This document shows, one piece after another, positions 1-5,176 of a stretch of DNA of 6,196 nt. A program made the translations under genes and the position numbers. How positions within the stretch are numbered: the stretch's first letter is position 1; the number at the start of each line of letters is the position of its first letter. The notes below the pieces were generated by a model. The model was not told the DNA's origin, made no database searches, and saw nothing but the letters and a program-made list of their open reading frames with translations. The stretch comes from Pseudomonadota bacterium. GTDB lineage: Bacteria; Pseudomonadota; Gammaproteobacteria; Enterobacterales; Enterobacteriaceae. The stretch covers positions 1 to 6,196 of the forward strand of contig JAFACP010000314.1 of the NCBI GenBank assembly GCA_023425455.1, written 5' to 3'.

Positions 1-26
1 AGACGCCGGTCAATAAACCAGGTCAT
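1..26 (-). CDS. yeaH: YeaH, VWA-domain (DUF444) protein, N-terminal fragment
   Basis: Reading the minus strand from the ATG at 26-24 gives MTWFIDRR followed by an incomplete Leu codon, which matches the N-terminus I recall for E. coli YeaH (about 427 residues). The rest lies beyond the left edge. YeaH is a DUF444 protein with a C-terminal von Willebrand A-type domain, and it is encoded next to the PrkA-type protein YeaG in many proteobacteria. Its molecular role is not settled, but in E. coli it is linked with YeaG in survival of prolonged nitrogen starvation. It lies 114 bases downstream of yeaG on the same strand and is very probably in the same operon. Only eight full codons are visible, so the call rests on this short match plus conserved gene order. 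Confidence 0.85.
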
Positions 27-29
27 ATG

Positions 30-35
30 CCCCCC
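30..35 (-). promoter_or_regulatory. Atypical ribosome binding site of yeaH (six G)
   Basis: On the minus strand six consecutive G residues end three bases before the yeaH ATG at 26-24. No AGGAG-like motif is present nearby. The G run could pair with the anti-Shine-Dalgarno CCUCC partly through G-C and partly through G-U pairs. The spacing is unusually short, so initiation may be weak or coupled to other events. This is a reading of the sequence only. Confidence 0.45.
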
Positions 36-64
36 GTACTGCATTTGCCAACTTGCAGTGTCCA

Positions 65-95
65 CAGGCCGGACGTGCTGCCCTTCACCGGCCTG
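65..95. repeat. REP-like palindrome 1 in the yeaG-yeaH spacer
   Basis: An 8-bp perfect inverted repeat, CAGGCCGG at 65-72 and CCGGCCTG at 88-95, encloses a 15-base loop. It resembles the larger-loop units of enterobacterial repetitive extragenic palindromes. It sits between two cotranscribed genes beside a second palindrome at 115-133, so the two may form a BIME-type pair. Neither strand shows a T-tract after the stem, so it does not look like an intrinsic terminator. Known roles of such elements include protecting upstream mRNA from 3' exonucleases and binding DNA gyrase or Pol I. Family membership is inferred from shape, not from a repeat search. Confidence 0.5.
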
Positions 96-114
96 CAAAA
101 CAGTGTCGCGTTAG

Positions 115-133
115 GCCCGGTAAGCTACCGGGC
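115..133. repeat. REP-like palindrome 2, just downstream of the yeaG stop
   Basis: An 8-bp perfect inverted repeat, GCCCGGTA at 115-122 and TACCGGGC at 126-133, has a loop of only three bases. The minus-strand reading, CCGGTAGC-TTACCGGGCCTAA, looks like the REP sequences common in Enterobacter and Klebsiella genomes (core ending ACCGGGCCTA). It begins seven bases after the yeaG stop codon in transcription order. The following bases on that strand (CTAACG) hold no T-run, so a role in stabilising the yeaG 3' end, or partial attenuation before yeaH, is more likely than full termination. Confidence 0.6.
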
Positions 134-140
134 GTTTATA

Positions 141-2075
141 TTATGACGATTTACGCACCCGCAGATACCATTCGCACAGCAGGCGAACCTGCTTACGGGT
201 ATAACCTTTCTCCATCATACGGTCGACAAAGTCGTCGTGCTTTTTCTGCTCATCGGTTGAGGTTTTGGCATTAAACGAAATGACCGGCAACAGCTCCTCG
301 GTATTTGAGAACATTTTCTTCTCAATAACGGTGCGCAGTTTTTCGTAGCTGGTCCAGTTCGGATTCCGTCCGTTGTTATGCGCTCTGGCGCGCAGCACGA
401 AGTTAACGATTTCATTACGGAAATCTTTCGGGTTACTGATCCCGGCCGGTTTCTCGATTTTTTCCAGCTCTGCGTTCAGCGATTCGCGGTCAAACAGCTG
501 GCCGGTATCCGGGTCGCGGTACTCCTGATCCTGGATCCAGAAATCGGCATAGGTGACGTAGCGGTCAAAAATATTCTGTCCATATTCAGAGTAGGATTCC
601 AGATACGCGGTCTGGATCTCCTTGCCAATGAACTCGGCATATTTCGGGATCAGGTAGCCTTTCAGGAACTCCAGATAGCGTTCAGCCTGCTCCTGTGGGA
701 ACTGCTCGCGCTCAATCTGCTGCTCCAGAACGTAGAACAGGTGGACCGGGTTCGCCGCCACTTCCGCGTGGTCGAAGTTGAAGACCCGGGAGAGGATCTT
801 AAACGCAAAGCGGGTGGACAGTCCGTTCATCCCCTCATCGACGCCGGCGTAGTCGCGATACTCCTGATAAGACTTCGCTTTCGGGTCGGTGTCCTTCAGG
901 CTTTCACCATCATAGACGCGCATTTTTGAATAGATGCTGGAGTTTTCCGGCTCTTTCAGACGCGACAGGATAGAGAAGCGGGCCAGCGTTTCCAGAGTGC
1001 CGGGCGCGCACGGGGCGTGCACCAGCTCGCTGTGGTCAAGCAGCTTCTCGTAAATTTTGATCTCTTCGGAGATCCGCAGACAATAAGGCACTTTGACAAT
1101 GTACACACGGTCAAGGAAGGCCTCGTTGTTTTTGTTGTTACGGAACTGTACCCACTCGGATTCATTCGAGTGCGCCAGAATAATACCGTTGAACGGCAGG
1201 GCGGATATCCCTTCGGTCCCGTTGTAGTTTCCTTCCTGGGTGGCGGTCAGCAGAGGATGCAGCACTTTAATCGGTGCTTTAAACATCTCGACGAACTCCA
1301 TAATCCCCTGGTTTGACCGGCACAGGGCGCCGGAATAGCCGTAGGCATCCGGGTCGTTTTGCGCGTAGTTTTCCAGCTTACGGATATCGACCTTACCAAC
1401 CAGCGCTGAAATGTCCTGGTTGTTTTCATCTCCCGGTTCTGTTTTGGCGATGGCAATCTGCTCGAGGATGGATGGCCAGACCTTAACAACGCGGAATTTG
1501 GTGATATCACCGCCAAACTCGTGCAGACGTTTTGCCGCCCATGGCGACATGATGGTGCCGAGATAGCGGTGCGGGATGCCAAACTCTTTATCGAGAATTT
1601 GCGCATCTTCCTGCGGATTAAACAGGCACAACGGATGGTCGTTTACCGGGCTGCGTTCGCCGTTCGCGCTCAGCACATAAACAGGCACCCGCTGCATCAG
1701 CGATTTCAGCCGTTCAGCCAGCGACGATTTCCCCCCGCCGACCGGGCCGAGTAAATACAGGATCTGTTTCTTCTCTTCCAGGCCCTGAGCCGCGTGCTTC
1801 AGATAGGAGACGATCTGTTCAATGGCGTCTTCCATGCCGTAGAACTCTTCAAATGCCGGGTATCGGGCGACCACCCGATTCGAAAATAGACGGGAGAGCC
1901 GTGGCTCGAGCGCAGTATCAACCATGTTTGGCTCACCAATAGCCATTAATAGCCGTTCTGCCGCATTGGCATAGGCACTGCGATCTTGCCGACAAATGGT
2001 AAGAAACTCCTGCAGTGTGAACTCTTCGTCCTTGGCAGCTTCATAGCGCTGGCGATAGTGATCGAATATATTCAT
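141..2075 (-). CDS. yeaG: YeaG, PrkA-family AAA+ stress protein / putative serine kinase
   Basis: This 644-residue protein is the length of E. coli YeaG and matches it closely along its whole length as far as I can recall. Residues from about 20 to 370 form the PrkA AAA+ module: Walker A GPVGGGKSS at 110-118, a Walker B-like GIMEFVEM at 257-264, a sensor-1-like GIILAHSNE at 297-305, and an arginine-finger-like LDRVYIVKVP at 321-330. The remainder, to about 640, is the C-terminal PrkA domain once compared with protein kinases. No signal peptide or membrane segment is visible, so it is cytosolic. E. coli YeaG is reported to autophosphorylate and to aid survival of sustained nitrogen starvation with YeaH. 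B. subtilis PrkA has been described as an ATP-dependent protease, so 'kinase' is uncertain. The ATG is preceded nine bases away by AAAGGA (2090-2085), and a sigma-54 promoter lies upstream. Confidence 0.95.
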   Translation of the reverse strand: MNIFDHYRQRYEAAKDEEFTLQEFLTICRQDRSAYANAAERLLMAIGEPNMVDTALEPRLSRLFSNRVVARYPAFEEFYGMEDAIEQIVSYLKHAAQGLEEKKQILYLLGPVGGGKSSLAERLKSLMQRVPVYVLSANGERSPVNDHPLCLFNPQEDAQILDKEFGIPHRYLGTIMSPWAAKRLHEFGGDITKFRVVKVWPSILEQIAIAKTEPGDENNQDISALVGKVDIRKLENYAQNDPDAYGYSGALCRSNQGIMEFVEMFKAPIKVLHPLLTATQEGNYNGTEGISALPFNGIILAHSNESEWVQFRNNKNNEAFLDRVYIVKVPYCLRISEEIKIYEKLLDHSELVHAPCAPGTLETLARFSILSRLKEPENSSIYSKMRVYDGESLKDTDPKAKSYQEYRDYAGVDEGMNGLSTRFAFKILSRVFNFDHAEVAANPVHLFYVLEQQIEREQFPQEQAERYLEFLKGYLIPKYAEFIGKEIQTAYLESYSEYGQNIFDRYVTYADFWIQDQEYRDPDTGQLFDRESLNAELEKIEKPAGISNPKDFRNEIVNFVLRARAHNNGRNPNWTSYEKLRTVIEKKMFSNTEELLPVISFNAKTSTDEQKKHDDFVDRMMEKGYTRKQVRLLCEWYLRVRKSS

Positions 2076-2080
2076 GGCAT
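2072..2080 (-). other. Met-Pro-stop mini-ORF overlapping the yeaG start
   Basis: On the minus strand ATG CCA TGA occupies 2080-2072. Its stop shares the bases ATGA with the yeaG start codon at 2075-2073. The AAAGGA at 2090-2085 lies four bases from this ATG and nine bases from the yeaG ATG, so one Shine-Dalgarno could serve either. Whether the mini-ORF is translated cannot be told from sequence. If it were, termination-reinitiation at ATGA could feed or limit yeaG translation. Confidence 0.3.
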
Positions 2081-2131
2081 GCCGTCCTTTCGTTTTTTAG
2101 CACAGGATAAGAGCCGTTCGTATGAGTAGTG

Positions 2132-2162
2132 GAGGCTCCCGGAAGAGAATTTCTCGCGCCTC
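2132..2162 (-). promoter_or_regulatory. Stem-loop at the 5' end of the predicted yeaG transcript
   Basis: The outer arms are GAGGC (minus strand, 2162-2158) and GCCTC (2136-2132). Between them a second stem forms from GAGAA (2155-2151) and TTCTC (2149-2145), or its four inner pairs with a three-base loop. The sigma-54 promoter predicts transcription starting near 2163, one base before the outer arm, so the hairpin would sit at the very 5' end of the mRNA. Such 5' hairpins can protect mRNA from RppH/RNase E-dependent decay. Function is inferred. Confidence 0.4.
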
Positions 2163-2173
2163 ACTGCCAGCGC

Positions 2174-2189
2174 AGCAACCTGTGTGCCA
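2174..2189 (-). promoter_or_regulatory. Sigma-54 (RpoN) promoter of yeaG-yeaH
   Basis: The minus strand reads TGGCACA (2189-2183), CAGG, TTGCT (2178-2174). This matches the sigma-54 consensus TGGCACG-N4-TTGCW at all but one base. The invariant GG (2188-2187) and GC (2176-2175) are separated by the required ten bases. With C2175 as -12, transcription would begin close to 2163 and leave an 88-base leader before the yeaG ATG. E. coli yeaGH has been reported as part of the NtrC/sigma-54 nitrogen-limitation response, which agrees with this placement. Sigma-54 promoters need an enhancer-binding activator; a clear NtrC site is not evident in the window. Confidence 0.85.
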
Positions 2190-2251
2190 GGTCAGACGCT
2201 AAGAGCTGCAAGGGGTGGCGAGGAAAACGCTTCTTAAATTAAAGCGTAGAT

Positions 2252-2274
2252 GGCATTTGCAAAACTTGCATGCC
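2252..2274. repeat. Interrupted palindrome upstream of the sigma-54 promoter
   Basis: GGCAT-TT-GCAA, AAC, TTGC-ATGCC: nine pairs flank a three-base centre, with a two-base asymmetry in the left arm. It also contains a perfect core, TGCAA-AAC-TTGCA (2258-2270). It is centred about 100 bases upstream of the predicted yeaG start, a typical distance for a sigma-54 enhancer. The spacing of the half-sites is shorter than in the NtrC consensus (TGCAC-N7-GTGCA), so the identity of any binding protein is unknown. Confidence 0.35.
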
Positions 2275-2441
2275 GATAAAAACTAATTTCAATGACATAT
2301 CAATAACTCATCCGAAAATATCTACCGTTGCGCTAAAGGCAAAGTGGGTTTTTCATTCAGCAGTCATATTACTGAAAGCGGAATGTCATCAGAAAAGTTA
2401 AAGATATCGGGTTTAATCAAACGCCTTCGCGGGTAAAAAAT

Positions 2442-2470
2442 TTGGGAAGCGTGGGAATGGCGGTTACACT
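2442..2470 (+). promoter_or_regulatory. Candidate sigma-70 promoter of mipA
   Basis: A -35 element TTGGGA (2442-2447) and a -10 element TACACT (2465-2470) each match four of six consensus bases and are spaced by the optimal 17 bases. This would start transcription near 2477 and give a leader of about 32 bases before the mipA GTG. No extended -10 TG is present. It is the best match I found upstream of mipA, but it is a prediction by eye. Confidence 0.5.
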
Positions 2471-2501
2471 TCACCCGCTGATTATTTGACTACAGGAAAG
2501 A

Positions 2502-2615
2502 ATGGATTGTGACCAAACTCAAACTTCTGGCATTGGGCGTACTTGTCGCCACCTCAGTGAGCACCGCACAGGCGGAAGGGCAGTGGACCGTTGGCGCAGG
2601 TGCTGGCGTCATTAA
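2502..2615 (+). other. Out-of-frame ATG ORF overlapping the mipA start (37 codons)
   Basis: An ATG at 2502-2504 opens a frame that runs through the mipA GTG start and ends at TAA 2613-2615. It is four bases from the AGGA at 2494-2497, whereas the mipA GTG is eleven bases away. The predicted peptide is rich in Arg, Cys and Trp and looks like an accidental out-of-frame reading of the signal-peptide region, so it is unlikely to be a functional protein. It could compete for ribosomes at the mipA start. Confidence 0.2.
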
Positions 2616-3255
2616 CAGCCCGTACAAACAGTACGATCGCGAGCTGTACGCGCTCCCGGTGGTGACCTACGAAGGGGATAACTTCTGGTTCCGCGGTCTG
2701 GGTGGCGGTTACTATTTGTGGAACGATGGCGCTGACAAACTCTCCGTAATGGCGTACTACGATCCGAAACACTTCAAGCCCGGTGACAGCGACAACCACC
2801 AGTTACGTCGTCTCGACAAGCGTAAAAGCACAATGATGGCGGGCCTCTCTTACGTTCACCATACCCGGTATGGCTTCCTGCGCACCGCGCTGGCCGGCGA
2901 CACGCTGGATAACAACAACGGCTTTGTCTGGGATCTGGCCTGGCTCTATCGCTATACCCAAGGCGGTCTGACGCTGACGCCGGGTATTGGCGTGCAGTAC
3001 AACAGCGAAAACTACAATGACTACTACTACGGCGTGTCCGGACACGAGTCCCGCCGTAGCGGTCTGAAAAGCTACAGTGCGGATGATGGCTGGAATCCCT
3101 ATCTGGAGCTGACGGCGAGCTATAACTTCCTCGGCGACTGGAGTGTCTACGGCACCGGGCGTTATGTGCGCCTGAGTGATGAGGTGAAAGATAGCCCGAT
3201 GGTCGACAGATCCTGGTCCAGCATCTTCTCTGTTGGCGTGACCTATAAGTTCTGA
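2509..3255 (+). CDS. mipA: MipA, MltA-interacting outer-membrane scaffold protein
   Basis: This 248-residue protein has the length of E. coli MipA and belongs to the MipA/OmpV family. It starts with a signal peptide: a Lys-containing N-terminus, a Leu/Val/Ala core, and a signal peptidase I site AQA at 20-22 before Glu23. The mature part is rich in Tyr, Trp and Gly with alternating patterns typical of an outer-membrane beta-barrel, and ends TYKF with the C-terminal Phe expected for BAM-dependent insertion. In E. coli, MipA binds the lytic transglycosylase MltA and the synthase PBP1b (MrcB), linking murein cleavage and synthesis. I accept the GTG at 2509 because it gives the conserved MTKLKLLALGV start; the ATG at 2502 is out of frame. 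Shine-Dalgarno-like AGGAAAG lies at 2494-2500. A hairpin terminator follows. Confidence 0.95.
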   Translation: MTKLKLLALGVLVATSVSTAQAEGQWTVGAGAGVINSPYKQYDRELYALPVVTYEGDNFWFRGLGGGYYLWNDGADKLSVMAYYDPKHFKPGDSDNHQLRRLDKRKSTMMAGLSYVHHTRYGFLRTALAGDTLDNNNGFVWDLAWLYRYTQGGLTLTPGIGVQYNSENYNDYYYGVSGHESRRSGLKSYSADDGWNPYLELTASYNFLGDWSVYGTGRYVRLSDEVKDSPMVDRSWSSIFSVGVTYKF

Positions 3256-3288
3256 TTGTGCAACAGCACGGTGCGATTTATGCATCAT

Positions 3289-3316
3289 AACGGGGCGTTT
3301 GCGCCCCGTTTGCTTT
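3289..3316 (+). terminator. Terminator hairpin after mipA
   Basis: AACGGGGCG (3289-3297) and CGCCCCGTT (3302-3310) form a perfect 9-bp GC-rich stem around a TTTG loop, followed by TGCTTTAG. The T-tract is short and broken, so termination may be leaky. It lies 33 bases after the mipA stop and 30 bases before yeaE, which is on the same strand, so some readthrough into yeaE is possible. Confidence 0.7.
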
Positions 3317-3334
3317 AGCCTGGTGCAACAACAG

Positions 3335-3340
3335 AGGAGG
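3335..3340 (+). promoter_or_regulatory. Strong ribosome binding site of yeaE
   Basis: AGGAGG is a complete Shine-Dalgarno core five bases before the ATG at 3346-3348, and it fixes this start. No strong promoter is evident in the 90-base mipA-yeaE gap. Confidence 0.8.
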
Positions 3341-3345
3341 GCGAT

Positions 3346-4200
3346 ATGAGCGAAAAAACCGTGACCTTTTCCGACGGGCGTTCGCTTCCCGCCATTGGCC
3401 AGGGCAGCTGGTACATGGGCGAGAAGGCGAGCCTGAGAAAAACCGAAGTGGATGCACTGCGGGCGGGCATCGATCTGGGGCTTACGTTGATCGACACGGC
3501 CGAAATGTATGCCGAAGGCGGCGCGGAAGAGGTGGTGGGCGAGGCGATCAAAGGCCGGCGCGATCGGGTTTATCTGGTCTCTAAAGTCTACCCGTGGAAT
3601 GCCGGGGGGCTGAAAGGCCAGCGTGCCTGCGAGGCCAGCCTGCGGCGTCTCGGCACCGATCATATCGACCTTTACCTGCTGCACTGGCGTGGGAATTACG
3701 CGCTGGATGAAACCGTGGCGCTGATGGAAAAACTTCAGCAGCAGGGAAAAATCGGCCGCTGGGGAGTGTCAAATCTCGACTACGGTGATATGCAGGCGCT
3801 GTGGCGCGAGGAGGGCGGTTCCGCCTGTACCACTAACCAGGTGCTTTATCATCTTGCCTCGCGCGGCATTGAATTCGATCTGCTGCCCTGGTGTCAGCAA
3901 CAGGCTATGCCGGTAATGGCATACTGCCCGCTGGCTCAGGCCGGGCGTTTACGTTCAGGTCTGCTTAACCATCCGCTGGTCAATGAGATAGCCCGACAGC
4001 ATCATGCCAGCCCCGCGCAAATCTTGCTGGCGTGGGTGATCCGCCATCAGGGGGTTATTGCTATTCCGAAAGCAGCGTCACTTGCCCACGTGAAAGAGAA
4101 TGCCGGCGCGCTGGAGATCAGGCTGAATGCCGATGAGCTTAACAGGCTGGATTTGGCCTTCCCGCCACCGGTGCGCAAAACCCCGCTGGATGTCGTCTGA
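3346..4200 (+). CDS. yeaE: YeaE, aldo-keto reductase (methylglyoxal reductase)
   Basis: This 284-residue protein is the length of E. coli YeaE and covers a complete aldo-keto reductase (beta/alpha)8 barrel. The catalytic tetrad is visible as Asp50 and Tyr55 (LIDTAEMY), Lys80 (LVSK) and His113 (LLHW). The family signature GVSNLDY is at 140-146, and the C-terminal NADPH-binding loop IPKAASLAHVKEN at 240-252 contains the Lys and His/Asn expected to grip the 2'-phosphate. E. coli YeaE reduces methylglyoxal to acetol with NADPH and accepts other aldehydes, so this is a cytosolic detoxification enzyme. It lies downstream of mipA on the same strand, behind a possibly leaky terminator, and converges with yeaD. 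It fits well beside glycolytic gapA, since methylglyoxal forms from triose phosphates. Physiological substrate is inferred from the ortholog. Confidence 0.94.
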   Translation: MSEKTVTFSDGRSLPAIGQGSWYMGEKASLRKTEVDALRAGIDLGLTLIDTAEMYAEGGAEEVVGEAIKGRRDRVYLVSKVYPWNAGGLKGQRACEASLRRLGTDHIDLYLLHWRGNYALDETVALMEKLQQQGKIGRWGVSNLDYGDMQALWREEGGSACTTNQVLYHLASRGIEFDLLPWCQQQAMPVMAYCPLAQAGRLRSGLLNHPLVNEIARQHHASPAQILLAWVIRHQGVIAIPKAASLAHVKENAGALEIRLNADELNRLDLAFPPPVRKTPLDVV

Positions 4201-4205
4201 ATCCA

Positions 4206-4232
4206 TCGCCCCTCCCGTCAGGAGAGGGGCGA
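4206..4232. terminator. Stem-loop between convergent yeaE and yeaD
   Basis: TCGCCCCTC (4206-4214) and GAGGGGCGA (4224-4232) form a perfect 9-bp stem around a nine-base loop, in the 38-base gap between the yeaE stop (4200) and the yeaD stop (4239). Being symmetrical it would form in both transcripts. Neither strand has a T-tract after it, so it is not a canonical intrinsic terminator. It may end transcription poorly, or mark the processed 3' end of one or both mRNAs. Confidence 0.55.
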
Positions 4233-4238
4233 CCGGGA

Positions 4239-5123
4239 TCAGCGTTTTACAATGCTGATGGTCTGTGCCAGGCGGGACGGTTTTTCTTCGCGGGTCTGCT
4301 GCGGTTCGGTTACGCAGGCGGTCTCGACGCACACAAAGGTTTTGTAGCCGTCGTCCGGTACGTCAGCCATGCTGACGGAGAGCGCCGGACCCGGGTTCCA
4401 GCCAACCACATTGCTGTGGTGATGGTGAATCACCTCGATGCCACGGTTCAGGGCACTGTCGTGGATCACGCTGCAGGCTTCAGGATGCAGGTACACGCGG
4501 TCCGTGCGGTCAGGGAAGGTCTGCACGCCATCGCTCAGCTTGCCTTCTCTGGCGTTGTCGACTTTGTCGATAAAGGTATCGCCAAGCCCGCTCACCTTCA
4601 CCGCGCTAATATCACCCACATTGAAATAGGTGTGCAGGGCCGATGAGGTTTCAAATTCGCCGTGGGCTTCGAGTTCTATCTCGCAGGTTTTACCCAGTCT
4701 GAAGCGCGCGTACAGCGTGAAGTCGTGCGGCCAGAGTTTGCGGGTTTCATCGTTCGCCTGCAGCTGGAAGGTCAGCACGGCGCCGTTGTCATCCTCGTTA
4801 TGCGCTTTCAGCGTCCACTGTTGGTTACGGGCAAAACCATGCGCCGGTAAACCCTGCTGCGCCGCCGGGCCAAACCACGGCCAGCAGATCGGTACGCCGC
4901 CACGGATCGCCGCCCCTTTCTGGAAGGAGGTCGCGTCGCTCAGCCATAAACCCTCCTCTTCACCTTCCGGTTTCCAGGAGAGCAGATGGGCGCCATTCAG
5001 CGCTACGGAAGCTTTCACACGCGGGTGATCAACGACGATGATGTCGGCGCCGTCAATCTGACGGTGAGAGAGCACAGGGGTAAGTTGTTCGACTACCGGA
5101 AGTGCAAAAATTTTACTAATCAT
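4239..5123 (-). CDS. yeaD: YeaD, D-hexose-6-phosphate mutarotase
   Basis: This 294-residue protein has the length of E. coli YeaD and belongs to the aldose-1-epimerase-like (galactose mutarotase fold) hexose-6-phosphate group. It should interconvert the alpha and beta anomers of glucose-6-phosphate and related sugars in the cytosol. Visible family marks are the AIRGGVPICWPWFG block at 72-85 with a phosphate-binding Arg74, PAHGFAR at 93-99, the likely catalytic His164 in SALHTYF (161-167), and the likely catalytic Glu267 in VCVETA (264-269). A run of four His at 233-236 differs from E. coli as I recall it, but lies in a variable stretch before the conserved NVVGWNPGP. The ATG is preceded by GAGGA (5135-5131) at seven bases. 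It lies 72 bases downstream of gapA in the same direction, behind a strong terminator, so it probably depends on readthrough or a weak promoter of its own. Confidence 0.93.
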   Translation of the reverse strand: MISKIFALPVVEQLTPVLSHRQIDGADIIVVDHPRVKASVALNGAHLLSWKPEGEEEGLWLSDATSFQKGAAIRGGVPICWPWFGPAAQQGLPAHGFARNQQWTLKAHNEDDNGAVLTFQLQANDETRKLWPHDFTLYARFRLGKTCEIELEAHGEFETSSALHTYFNVGDISAVKVSGLGDTFIDKVDNAREGKLSDGVQTFPDRTDRVYLHPEACSVIHDSALNRGIEVIHHHHSNVVGWNPGPALSVSMADVPDDGYKTFVCVETACVTEPQQTREEKPSRLAQTISIVKR

Positions 5124-5148
5124 TAAGCAATCCTCTGTCTTTAGGCAA

Positions 5149-5176
5149 TAAAAAAGGCGACCGAAGTCGCCTTTTT
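5149..5176 (-). terminator. Intrinsic terminator of gapA with UUCG tetraloop
   Basis: On the minus strand an AAAAAGGCGA arm (5176-5167) pairs with TCGCCTTTTT (5160-5151). The hairpin is closed by C(TTCG)G at 5166-5161, an exceptionally stable tetraloop. The T-tract continues to 5150, followed by A at 5149. It begins 19 bases after the gapA stop. The A-run and T-run also make it workable in the opposite direction, although no plus-strand gene approaches it. It should strongly reduce transcription into yeaD. Confidence 0.92.

Larger units (their letters stand above)
2076..2508. other. Divergent yeaG / mipA intergenic regulatory region
   Basis: This 433-base gap separates the diverging starts of yeaG (minus) and mipA (plus). 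I see no convincing coding region or RNA gene in it. It holds the yeaG leader with a hairpin (2132-2162), a sigma-54 promoter (2174-2189), an interrupted palindrome (2252-2274), an AT-rich central part from about 2275 to 2445, and a candidate mipA promoter (2442-2470). The AT-rich stretch fits a bendable linker between a distant activator site and the sigma-54 promoter, but I found no convincing IHF site and no good NtrC site. Confidence 0.7.

Noticed and set aside
53..274. 73-codon plus-strand frame covering the yeaG-yeaH spacer and yeaG 3' end
   Set aside because: Composition is driven by the palindromes and by antisense yeaG; there is no Shine-Dalgarno and no recognised protein.
378..929. 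183-codon plus-strand frame opposite yeaG
   Set aside because: It is antisense to the conserved C-terminal part of yeaG, with no supporting start signal or protein motif.
2260..2330. Possible sigma-70 promoter for yeaG on the minus strand (TTGATA-N17-TTTATC)
   Set aside because: The -35 is good but the -10 matches only three of six bases in an AT-rich stretch where such matches arise by chance. The sigma-54 promoter is far stronger evidence.
2352..2376. Inverted repeat TTCAG-N11-CTGAA in the yeaG-mipA gap
   Set aside because: The arms are short and AT-rich, with no T-tract and no link to either promoter; likely chance.
2411..2426. Possible IHF site (AATCAA-N4-CTT) between yeaG and mipA
   Set aside because: The TTR half fails by one of three bases and AT-rich DNA gives frequent near matches; not enough to call.
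3256..3290. Possible separate yeaE promoter (TTGTGC-N17-TATGCA)
   Set aside because: Each box matches only about half of the consensus, so it is not distinguishable from chance, and it would lie upstream of the mipA terminator hairpin.
2803..3684. 293-codon minus-strand frame spanning mipA, the terminator and yeaE
   Set aside because: It runs antisense through two well-identified genes and a terminator hairpin, and its composition shows no family resemblance. It is a shadow of the real genes.
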